NCBI GenBank assembly: GCA_905221605.1
Contig: CAJNDS010000835.1
Coordinates: 310,001 to 374,000, forward strand
DNA: 64,000 nt
Direction: 5' to 3'
Source of the DNA: Symbiodinium natans
Lineage: Eukaryota; Sar; Dinophyceae; Suessiales; Symbiodiniaceae
The notes beneath the pieces were generated by a model. The model did no database searches, was not told where the DNA came from, and worked only from the letters and a program-made list of their open reading frames with translations. Within the stretch, counting starts at the first letter, position 1; each line of letters starts with the position of its first letter. Of this stretch, positions 41,890 through 53,800 are shown piece after piece. Both the position numbers and the translations under genes were made by a program.

Positions 41890-44800
41890 AAGAAGAAGAA
41901 GAAGAAGAAGAAGAAGAAGAAGAAGAAGAAGAAGAAGAAGAAGAAGAAGAAGAAGAAGAAGAAGAAGAAGAAGAAGAAGAAGAAGAAGAAGAAGAAGAAG
42001 AAGAAAGAAGAAGAAGAAGAAGAAGAAGAAGAAGAAGAAGAAGAAGAAGAAGAAGAAGAAGAAGAAGAAGAAGAAGAAGAAGAAGAAGAAGAAGAAGAAG
42101 AAGAAGAAGAAGAAGAAGAAGAAGAAGAAGAAGATCACGAAGCAGAGGATGAACTGGGAGAGACAGCCGGTTTCTGACACCTGGCCGCCCGAAGCCCTAA
42201 GCAGAAAAAGGCACCAGCGGAAGGCCCCAAGCCCTCTTGGACTCGCGCGCAGGTGAAGGAGGAGTGTGACCAGGCGGTGGAGCAGGCCAAAACTCGGATC
42301 CAGGCCGGGACCTTCAATCTTAGGATTTTGGGGCTTGGGGGGGTAGGGGTTCAGAGTTTGGGGAAGTTAGGGACGAGTGAGGTTCAGGGTTTGGGGGCCC
42401 ACAGAGTGTAGGCGTTTAGAATTTTGGGTTTCGGTTTTGTAGGGTTCTTACAAGAGTTTCAGGGTCGAGGCTGGGACAAGCATGTGCGAGTCAGGGGCAC
42501 AGCTCGGCCCTTGAGCCTAAGCTCTTGCAGCGGTCTGCCACCTCTGCCACGTGGTGTTCCGGCTTCCTGAAATGCGAGAAGTGCAAAGTGCGGCTCAACT
42601 CCCCCTGGCTCTAGGGAGACGTCGACCCCGCTCCTAAGTGTCCGTCTCCCTACTGAGGGAAGTGATGACTAAGTGACGGGGCAGCAATTTTGTCTGATGC
42701 GGCTCCACCCCCGCATCCAGCAAACGTAGGATGCTGCGCAACCAGTGAGGTACTATAAAACTCGTGCCTCACGGGGCAGATGCGTTTTAAACCTTGACCT
42801 CGAAATGCAAACTGGGCGGGGCGCATGCTGGGGATCGATCTGGGTTAGGCCGATGGTCCATGATTGTTGTCTTACTCGGCTTTAAATGTGGAGGTGTTTT
42901 GTGCCTGGTTGGCATAGACGTATGGCTTGCGAGGGGTGGACGCATGCGGTGAGCTCACGCGTGTACATGTCGTGGTTCTTTTACGTGCTGTTTGGGGCTA
43001 TTTTATCGTTGGGACCGATTGGTCTTGAGGGCTGAGGGTATTCCTTCCGTCACATGCCTCGGCCTCAACACGGATTCAAAAAGAGGGTATTCCTTGAGCC
43101 CGAGTGACACGCGATGGGTGTTGTTTGAAACAACTAGTCCGTGTTGATACTTGACTGAAAGATAGGTCTCTCGTAATTTCGGCTTGTGTAGGGAGCCACA
43201 GCCCACAGCTGTTGGCTTGCTTCTGCTGCCTACATGCAGATTCTTTTTCGGGGTTGTGTTGTGGTGCTTTCCTGCTTAGGGTAGCTTAGGGTACCAAGAG
43301 GCCCACAGTAATGCTGGAGAAGCCTCCCCACCCCCCATGCAAGCAGACACAGAGGCGATGAAGGAGGCCAAGCGGCGCGAAGAAGAGCGCCGTGTGCCAA
43401 GCAGGGCTTAGGGTTTAGTAGGGTTTTGGGTTTAGGCAAGAGGGTTTAGGGAGGGTTTAGGGCTGCTGGTGCTTGGGGGGTCGGGGGAGGGAAGTTGGTC
43501 TCGCAAGATAAAAATTTTTGGGTTCTTGGGTGTCGGGTTTATTAGACCAGCTGATGCACCCTCTAGACTTTAGATCTCCCTATGGGTACAGACTTTCCGT
43601 AATTGGCTGGTCGTACTTGTGGTAGTGGACGTTAAACGTAGGCCTACCTCGCCGTGCTCCTTGGCTCCAGGTTTTGGTCAGGATGTGTCATTGCAAACCA
43701 TCCAGCTAGGGCGCGGCAGTTAATGAGCAGTCAAAGAGCCAAGTGGAGAACCAGGTGGTCGAACCTCCGGCTACTTCCACACCTTTCGGTTCTTAGATGC
43801 TCTTAGTGTCTTTAGGGCTCCTTTGAAGGCCCTTTGGTCAGCGACTTTAGCAACAGGAGAAATTTTCATCGCAGCCCCCCATGCGAGTTGCAACGGGGAG
43901 GCGGCTCGTGGCCTTTACGGCCCACCACCGGCCCTCCCCACCCACCGTAGCCCTGGCGCCACGGGCGGCGGCCTTCCGCCGGAGCGTGTCAGTGAGTCTT
44001 GGTGAGCTCTTTCGGGGACCTCATTACCTATTCCTAACAACAGCACGTTGTTGTGGTCTTGTTTAGCTATTGTTCCCTGGCAAGACCCTTTGTCGATCTA
44101 CAGTTTTACAGCGGGGCTGCTTGTTCGGAGCAGCCGAGGAGTTCACTGACCGGGAACAGCACAACCAGCGCGGAAAAGCCTCGCCATAGCGTCACGGCCC
44201 CACGGCTGCATGTCGGTGTCGTGGTGGTGCCCCAACAGATCGCCTGGGTGGTGGAGCGCCTGGGGCGATTTCACAAGATCCTCGAGCCTGGACTCCACTT
44301 CCTGGTGCCTGTGGTGGACAGGGTCGCCTATGCGCATTCCCTCAAGGAGGAGGCCATCCCAATCCCAAACCAGCAGGCGATCACCAAGGATCCGGGGCTC
44401 GCCAGGGGTGGGCGGGGAGCCTTGACACGGGAGGTCGTCCTCCAGGTTGCTAAGTGTGAGATGGTACATTGCATCGATCTTCCAGTCTTCTTGCGAATTC
44501 ACGGTTGTTGTAAAGCAGCAAGTTTCAGGCACTGAGGAGGAGGAAAGGAGGTTCTGGGACCTCGTGGCCTGTTTCCATACCCCAAACCCAAGCTCTGAAC
44601 CACATCGTTGCTTTCAAGCTGCTGTTGCAGAGAGTCGCTTCTGAGCTGCTTTCATATTGGCAGTTCATCGGGGAAAACAGGGTGCACGTCTTCTAGCGCT
44701 CTGAGTTCAGGGAGGAAATTACCTCAAAGGGTAATCTGATGTTACGGTATATGCTGCAATCGTACAACGCTGAATAGCGGCCTCTGCCACCCTTACACCA

Positions 44801-47800
44801 AAACGAAACCCACAATGTGGACCTGGCAAGGAAGCATAAGGAAACCATAGCTGCAAACAGGACAACGTCACCATCAGCATCGATGGGGTCTTGTACCTCA
44901 AGGTGGTAGATGCCTACCAGGCCTGGCTTTTGCACCAGGAACCTCAAGACCGATTTTCAATGTGTGTAAGAAATGTACGTAATGCATATCTTATAACACA
45001 AGTCCCATATACATACGTACGTACATGATTAACAAGAAGCGCTTAAAAGCAAGTATCATGCATAGAAGAGGAGCCAGGTCGACCCAAGAGCTCTGTTCAT
45101 ATGGGTCCCCCGAGGCCTCCTACGGCGTCCACGACCCCACCTTCGCGGTCACGCAGCTCGCGCAGACCTCCATGCGCTCGGAGATTGGCAAGATGACCCT
45201 GGACAGAACCTTCGAAGTGCCTCGGAGAGCCGTCCTAGGGGGCTTAGGGCTTAGGGAATTGGGGGCAAAAGGGTCGGCTTAGCTTAATGACTTAAGCCTA
45301 GTGAGGGCTGGGTTAGAAAGGGTAGAGGGTGTTTTGGGTTTTGGGGCTCAGCTTTAAGAGGTCTCAGTTCCTGAGGGCAGCTGAGGCTCATACACTTCTA
45401 AGGGTCGTCCCTTTATGTGGTCCCGTACCTTCTTTCGAGGGTTCTGAAGGTTGTACAGGGGTCATGTTTTAGGGTTGAGGGTTGGGACTTGCAGTGCCTT
45501 GGCTCACAGGGATGCTAGGCGGGCGGAGTCTCTTGAAAAGCGTTTTTTAGGGTCGCTGGAAACCCTAAACCCCAAACCCCAAACCCCAAACCCCAAACCC
45601 TAAACCCTAAACCCTATTCCAAGGAGCGGGATGCCATGAACCACGCCATCGTGCAAGCCGTGAATGCCGCCGCCCACTCCTGGGGCATCCAGGTGCTCCG
45701 GTACGAGATTCGCGACATCATCCCGCCGACCTCCATCAAGCAGGCCCTTTTTTGATAGTTGGTTTTGTGCGGACTCTGAGCCTCTGCTGTTTTGACCGCG
45801 ATTTTCGGCGCGATCCCTGAAAGCTCGGCTTTTGGAGGTTCGCTCTCAACGTCCCCTAATTCCCTTGCCCTTTCGATTGGGAGAACGTGTTTGCGAAGCT
45901 GCTCTCAATCAAATCCCCTGAAGACCCAAAGCGCCAATTCTGTACAGCGTGAGCAATGGAGTACCTTAAGAACCCAAAGCCTATGTTTTATTGCCATAAA
46001 ACCCCTTCTAGGATTCTCAGGCAAAGTATAAAAATGCAGGTTGAATCTAGGATTGGGATGCAGGGCACTGTATAGTCTGTCAATGGTATTTATATACATG
46101 TATGCACGTATGTACGCATGTACGCATGTACGTATGTACGTATGTATGTATGTATGTATGTATGTATGTATGTATGTATGTATGTATGTATGTATGTGTG
46201 GGTGTATGGTATGGTATGGTGTGGTGTGTTGTGGTGTGGTGTGGTGTGGTATGGTATGGTATGGTATGTATGTGCATACATACATACATACATACACACA
46301 CATAGGAGTGCTTCATGCCTCAGTCCCTAATTCCTGTCTCAGAAGCACTTTTTTTATACGCAGCTTGGGAATTCTACCCCACCTGGACTCCCAATTTCCT
46401 TGAAGCCCATAAGCCCATCCTTGCACCAGACTTCTTAGCCCTGTCAAAAAGGGGCCCTCCTCAAGCCCTTCTCTCAAACCCCCAACCCTAAACCCTCAAC
46501 CCTAAACCCCAAACCCCAAACCCTAAACCCAAATCCTAAAGCCCTAAACCCCAGAACCCTACCCCCCCTAAACCCCGAAACCCGAAACCCTATCCTTGCC
46601 TGCCTTGTGCGAGTGTCTGAGCCGCAACCCCGAAACTTCCGAAACCCCAACCCCCGCCAGGCCATGGAGATGGAGGCCGAGGCGGAGAGGCGGCGGAGGG
46701 CTGAAGTGCTCCAGAGTGAGGGAGATCGCCAGAGCGAGGCCGGGGGTTACAAGGGGACTTGGGGTTTCAGGGTTTCAGGGTTTCAGGGTTTGGGGTTTTG
46801 GGTTTCAGGGTTTGGGGTGTGGGGTTTCAGGGTTTGGGTTTTAAAGGTGGGCTGCCGAGAAGTGGAAGGAACTCTCAGCAACTAGTCGTTGTAATTGTCG
46901 CCAACTCTTGGAATTTGTGCGTTTTTTTTTGGGGGTTCGTGTGCCTCAAAGAAATCGTAGGTTGCTTTCTGTTGCCCCAAAAGGGACCGCAGCTCAAGGA
47001 CCTTACCCGCGCAGAATTCTTGGGTTCCCTGAGCCCTGTGGTGTCCCAAACCAGGGTTTAGGGTTTAGGGTTTAGGGTTTAGGGTTTAGGGTTTAGGGTT
47101 TAGGGTTTAGGGTTTAGGGCACCTCAGAGAGTCCGGGTTCAAAGAGGGTTTAGGGTTTAGTCCTAATGCTGTCAGCTCGGAGAGCGATAGCCTGATCCAG
47201 GCGTCACGCAAGCCTGATGCAAAAGGGCTTTAGGGCTTGAAACCCTAAACCCTGCAAAAAAAGCCCTCAACCCTGCAAAAAATAGCCCTAAAGTCCACCT
47301 GAAAGTGTCCTAACTATCGCCGGCGAGGTGAACCTGGCCGAGGGTAAGATGCAGGCCGCCATGCGCCAGGCCCGCGGCGATGCGGAGGCTATCCGCGAGC
47401 GCGCCAAGGACGGGGCGTTGCGGTTTAGGGTTTAGGGTTTGGGGTTTAGGGTTTAGGGTTTAGGGTTCAGGGTTCAGGGTTCAGGGTTTAGGGTTTAGGG
47501 TTTAGGGTTTAGGGTTTGGGGTTTGGGGGTTAGGGGGGATTCGGCGCTTTTAGAGCTTGTTTTGGGGTGGTTTGGTCAAAACACGCCCCACAATGTCAAA
47601 TGTTGCCAAGTGGTGCCCCATGACCACATGCTGTTCTGGTGAAGTGGGGGCTGGGATGTTCCCCCTTATACTAACAGTCATTCTTCGGGATTAAAGTACC
47701 TCCGATTATCATCCCGACTAAAGACTGTTAGTATAAGGGGGAGCATCCCATAGGGGGGGGGGGCTTCTGTTGCAGGCCACGGCCGAGGGCATTCGCATGA

Positions 47801-50800
47801 TCAGCTCGGCCATCGCGGAGTCCAAGCGGCTCGGGTTGTCTTGCAAAGTTCCCACCCCTGGAAGCCACCGTATTTGCTCTCTTTTGTATGTTTTGTGTGA
47901 TGAATGGACGGCCGGCAGTCTAATTACGCAGAAATAGCAACCAATATGCAGACTCCAATCAGTGCGGGAGAGTCGAATCGAAGCTCTACAGCCTGCTGGA
48001 TAAGGACGAAACCTTACGGTGGAGGCCATGATATGTGGTGATCCCCACGCGCAAATACCCTCCGGGGGGCGGGTTGTGTGATTGTTGTATCTTCGAACAG
48101 CTTAGCGTACCAGTAATACCGTTATTGATAGCCGATTCTCCGGATGTTTCCCCAAACCTTTCCGAGTGCTTCTTGGGGCTCTTCGGGCACGGCCCATCTT
48201 GCCCGAAGGCTGCGACGACTTATTCGTTCGTCGTGTGCACATGTGTGCACGTATGATGGCAGAGCACGCTGAGAGTGCAAAGTGGTCGACGCAGCATTTT
48301 CAGCCCAAAAATCCTTGTGACCGAACCCAGAAAGCACATCGCCCATGGCGAAGTGGCTTTGGGCTTGCTTGTGTTGCGTCCTCCAGACCTTTGCAGAGGA
48401 TGACGCCTCGTGCGCACTTCAGGCCCAGAGCTCCATGAGACGCTTCGAGCCCAGTGCGGAGATGGTGGAGCTTGGAGAGCAGAAGGGCCATCCTTTCTGT
48501 CGTGCCAAGAACAAGGGGACCGTGCAAATCACCTTCAAGGAGTTCACCCACGGCCAGAGGATCAAGCCGAAGACAAAGAAAGGCATGACCATCACTGCAA
48601 AGCAGCTCCCGAAAGGCTGCACGGGCGGATTGATGATTCATGACACGCGACGTGCGGACTTCAAATCTCGGGACCCCGACCTCAAGAAGTGCAACAAGTG
48701 TGCTCTCTTGATTTACTCAGCGGACGGTGACACAACAACCCTCGACGACTGCGAAGTACAGCCTGGCCCCACCATCGTTTCTGGGGCTACTTAGGAGATA
48801 ATTCGTTTCTATGAGACAGAACCCTGATGCAACCCTACCGAGCCCGATGTGGCCCCCCTTAGAACCCGGCTGAACCCTACACGGGCCCTAGAAAAACGGG
48901 GGGAGCTTGGCATCCTTCCAGGAAGCTCCCAAAAACCAAAGCCCAGGTGTTCGAGTTCGATCAAGTCCACGATGTTGTCCAGGTGGTTCTCTTCGACCAG
49001 GAGGAGCTGTCCACCATCTTCTCCTACGACGACAAGGGCAAGCTCATCGGAAGGCCCGACAAGGGCCCCCAAGGTGCTGACCAGGATGGCAAGCCTGCGA
49101 TTATCGGGGTCTTCGGCCGGGCCACGAAGAAGTTGGAGGTGGCTCTCGGTGGCTCGGGTGCTGTTCACAGCATCTATGTCTGCAAGGAGCGTGGCTCTGT
49201 GTTCGGTGATCCGCACATCTACACCCTTGATGGTGGGAAGTACGACTTGTTCGAGAGTGGGACCTACTCGGTTTTCCGCTACGCTGGACACAGGGCAATG
49301 TTCAGAAAGGAGACCGGTGGTGGGTCCCGGACTGTCGCAAAGACAGGTGGCTAGCTCCCTACGTTCTGATCTAGGCTTTTATCTGGTTTTCATCGTATAG
49401 CTTACATGAAGGACTCCCGGAAAGAGTGCCCCTCTGATGTCAAAAAATCTGCCAAGGTAAAGTGGATTGGCAGCTGTACGCCCGGTACGGAGGTTCGCAC
49501 TGGACCATGCAAGGGCTCCTCTTGGTGGACCGATCCCTTGGAAAAATGCGGCAGAAGATGGAGCTCACAGCCAAGGACCGCAAAGCGTTTTTTAGGGATC
49601 CTCTGCTCTGTGATTCTAGGATTGCCGTCGTACCATGCTATCATGGCACCGTTCGGGTTCCTTTCCCCTCCTCCCCTGTGAGGACTGCAAATGGCGAAGC
49701 CAGCAAGGGGGCGATGCCAAGTGGTCCATCGTGAAGGGATCTGGAAAGTCTCTGTCTTTGCTGGAGAGTGGGGAATACGTCACAGGCTTCATGTACCACA
49801 CTGAGAAGCACATCAGCCTCCGCCTGGCAACCAGCTCCGACACCACCGAAGACATCCTGACCCTCAACGTCGTCTGCAAGCCCGATGGAATCAACGCCCG
49901 CGTGTCCATGGAGGAGGCCGGAGACCAGCGCTTCCTTCAGGGGCAGATTCAGCAAGGCAACGGGGATGGCAAGCAGAAGTTCGAGGTGAAGAAAAGCTGG
50001 GCAGCCTTGGGCGGCACCGAGGGCGCAGCGAACTTCTTGGACAGGCTTCCGGAGCAGTACTCCCTCGTCACCGCCTGCTCGGAGGCAGAGAAGAAGAAAG
50101 CCAGGAAGGTCTGCATGAAGCACTTGGATGCGGAAGTGGATGCTGATGTCCTGGAAGACTGCATCTCTGATGTTTGCAGGGGAGGCGAAGAGTTTGCGAT
50201 TGCGGCTGCTGAGATGCTGTCCCAAGACTAGGGCTCCTGGAGCCACTTCGCGGTTTTTTCCTAAAAAAAGAGGGGTATGTGAGGGCTTTTTGCGTTATGG
50301 GCGGATTTTCGGAAGGACCCCAATTTTTAGGAAAGACCCATTTACATGCAATTTTTGCCAGGTGTTGTCAAGCGTCTGGGGGTGCAGGCGGCGAGCATGG
50401 TTTTTAACAGCGCCCGGGGCGCGCCTGCAACCGGAACCAGGCAATCTCCCAAGGAGATAAAACCATTTTCATTGCTCTCTCCTCTCCCAATGGGTTGGGG
50501 TGCCACAAAAAAGGCTGCCCCGGAGAGATTTGCCGATTTTGCGCAGCATCTTAGCGCCCAAAGTCGGCAACGCAGTGCGCGGTCACAACGGCCCGACCTC
50601 TGCTGGGTTAAAGTTCATAAGCTACATATGGGGTTCGTGTATTGTGTGCACTTGGCGGTGTAAGGGCATGCCACGTAGCAGAAACCCCATCAGGCCACAC
50701 TATGAACCCAAGATGCCCAAAACCCTCAGCTGCAAGGAAAGGCGAGCAAGCCGCCTCGCTCCGCGTTGCTGAGCAATGGGTGTCTGCCTGGAAGGAGATG

Positions 50801-53800
50801 GCCAAGAAGTCCAACACCCTCATCGCACCTGGGCTGTTCACAGGGAAAACGGGCACTTGAACCGTTGCGGTTGGCTTCGGAAATCCTGGGCGTTAACAAG
50901 GGCAAAAATGCCCACTGTGTTGCGTTGTCTGCAGGTAATATACACCAAGCTATGGAGTTGTTTTTTCGTTCACCACCCCTTTCTAAGCATTATGAAACTG
51001 TGATTGAATCATGATCCTGAGGCGAGTAGAGGGCCTAGGCCCAGGGACTTCTAGGCATGCGCGTGATAGCAAAGGTGCCTGCGAATGCCAGTGACGCCTC
51101 TGGCATGATCGCGGCCGCCACCAGCATCATGAAGCAGCTTGGTGACAACTCACCACCAGTTGTTGCCGATTTTCCCCCGGCTGATGGCTCCAACAGCACC
51201 TTCGGCCAAGAGTATGTGGAAGGCGAGGGCCACAAGCAGGACTGACTGGACATCTTGCGAAGGCGCAGAGAAGAAAAAAGGGCTGACCATGTTTTTGGGG
51301 GGATGCGGAGAGCACATAAGCCTGAACAACATAAGCCGCGTGGAATACATACAGAGAACATATCCGCTTCAGGGAGAAGCTCGTAGGACCTCATGAAGCA
51401 GTTTTGGGCCAAGATCTGGCACCGGCTCTGAAAGGCAAAAGGAGAGCCAGGGGCCATTGACCATGAGCTAATGCTTCACGGGCTGATCATCCGGAGTTTC
51501 CTGGTGCTTGTTACAGTGCTATACTCCCGAAACCCTAAAGGCCCTAAACCCTAGAGGCCCCAGGCCCCAAACCCTAAAGGCCCAAACCGACCTGTAGCAC
51601 AGCGGTGCTCCCTGAGCCGATCTGCCGTAGGGGGTCCCGACTAAGAACGAGTACAAGGGGGAAAATCCCAAACTATGGCCCTAAGCGTGGCCTGTTCATC
51701 CTCAATGACCAGGACCTTGCTCCGTCTCCCTGTGGCCTGAGTATCAGTTGCTAAGAATCGATATGGGTACAGATTTCGGGGGGGGGGGGGGGGGTTTCTT
51801 TTTGAAGGGCCTTCTTTCTGAAGGGCGAAGAGCTGGCTCATTGCCAAGCCACCCCTGCTGTAAGCCTTGTGCCCGAAGGCCCGACACAGTCTTTGCCCAC
51901 AAGACGTCTGCCTAGGCAAGGAGGAGATGGCCAAGCAGGCCCGCGAGGCCCAAGAAAAGGCCTTCGGCTGGGGGGTTTTGTTGCGCGTTTCTCGACTCCG
52001 TGCTTGGGCATGGCTTAAAGGCTAAAAGGGTTGCCTGTGGAGGGGCTAAACCCCAAACCCCAAATCCCTGGCAGGCAACCGAGCTCCTCAAGGATTTGGC
52101 GGCCAAGGCTCAGCGGGCTTCGAATTTCAGTGAAAGAAGCCTCCGTCACATACCCCGCAGGGGCTTTAGGATAAGGGCTTTTAGGCTGGGCCTTGAGGGT
52201 TTCGGCTTCAGGGCACCAAGAAATCTCCCTTTGACTCGACAGGTCAAGGAAGCGGAAAAGGCGGTTGACGTGCTGGTGTCTGCGGCAGAGCCGCTGAAGC
52301 CAGAGGCCTCTTCGTTTTGGGGCAACCTGGGTTCGAAACAAGGGCTTCGGGCCTTGGAATTCGGATGAGCACTAAGCTCTAAACCCCTCAACCCGAAAAA
52401 AGCCCACACTTCGCTTCCCTGAGTTTCCCCCCGGCTTTTCCCTCTGGAGTGGCATGTGATTGTCAGCTAGGCGGGTGGCAACAAAGTTAAAGCCTATACC
52501 CTAACCCATGTTGTGCGCATTGTGCGTGGGCATGTGCAGCCTGGGTGGCAACAAGAGGCCCTGAATCCTGCCTTCCCCTCCCTCCCCCTCCCCCTCCCCT
52601 CCCCTCCCCCTCCCCTCCCCCTCCCCTCCCCCTTCCCCCCGAAGCTGATAGGCCGACCTCAAGCTGGACGTGGTCAACAAGTTGGCCCCATCCCAAGAAG
52701 TTGGGTAAGTGGGTTGAGAGCACTTTGGACTTCGGAGTTTGGGGAGTTCCACTCAGCCTATTTGGCCCTACTGGTTGTTAGTGTTCTAGTGGTAGTGGTT
52801 CCGCAATGTAGGGTAGTTCCAGGGGTACGGGGCTAGCTGACGTTCTCGGCAGGATACAAAGTACGCACACCACATGCTGCTGAGTCTTTGTTTGGGGACC
52901 CTATACCCCCAAACTTCGCCTTCAAGGCCCCCACAGGACCAGGCTCGTAGGTGTCGGGAACACCAAGGCCACCGCTGTCCAGGGCAAGGTGGGGACGGCG
53001 GAAGAGGCCATCAAGGAATGCATGGGGCCCCGGGGCCTCTGTTGGCGGTTTGAGCTGTTTGGCGCCAGATGTAGTGCACGGGAGCTCCCTAAACACGGAA
53101 CACGAACCCTGCAGGCCTTAGTGGCCCTAGTGACTCTAGTGAGAGTGCTGCCTGGTTGGTCTTGGCTGGGCTCGGGGCCGCGCGCTCTTTTCCGTGGTTG
53201 CAAGCTGGTGCCCTCAGGGCGAGATTTGCTCAGTGCGCTGGGAATGAGGGGATGAACAGGATGCCTTCATTAAGCCCTTAACCCTAAGCTGATGTAAGGT
53301 CAAGACTTTGTGAAAGAGCACTCTGCCGCGATGCGGCTCTCCGCGGTGAAGCGGCTGCCCACGGCAGACTTGGGGGGTTTATATCGGGATGATTTTGGGT
53401 TTGAGGGAGCTCTAAACCCTACTAGCCTTAATACCCCCATGAAATCGGCTTCCCGCTGGATCTTACCAGGCAGGCTGTTAAGGGTGAGTTTTGCTGACGG
53501 GTTGCAAGGAAAGGGTTATATTGGGATAGAGGACACCTAGTGTTCAAATTCCCGAAAAAGAGCCGGTAAGTTTCGGGGCTTGGGTTGCAGAGGCTGTTTT
53601 GGGCGTGGGAGGCTATCATGCTAGGGAGTAAGGGGGATCCGGCAACACTGTGTCAGCACTCCCGACGTTACTGCCCCAACCTGCGTAGCACAAGGCGATG
53701 CAACCTCAGGTGTACGTCAAACTATATGCTAAGGCGCAGTCAGAGCCTGCCTGACGATTTGGAAACGATCTAGGAGTGTATCGCAGCCATTCACCTAAGC

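Noticed and set aside
41477-42256. Poly-Arg/Lys/Glu protein of up to 259 codons
   Set aside because: The frame is created by the GAA tract; all three frames stay open, and the flanks have no domain.
45905-46403. Met-Tyr-Val and His-Thr repeat frames on both strands
   Set aside because: Artefacts of the GTAT/GTGTG microsatellite in SLP-2 intron 5.
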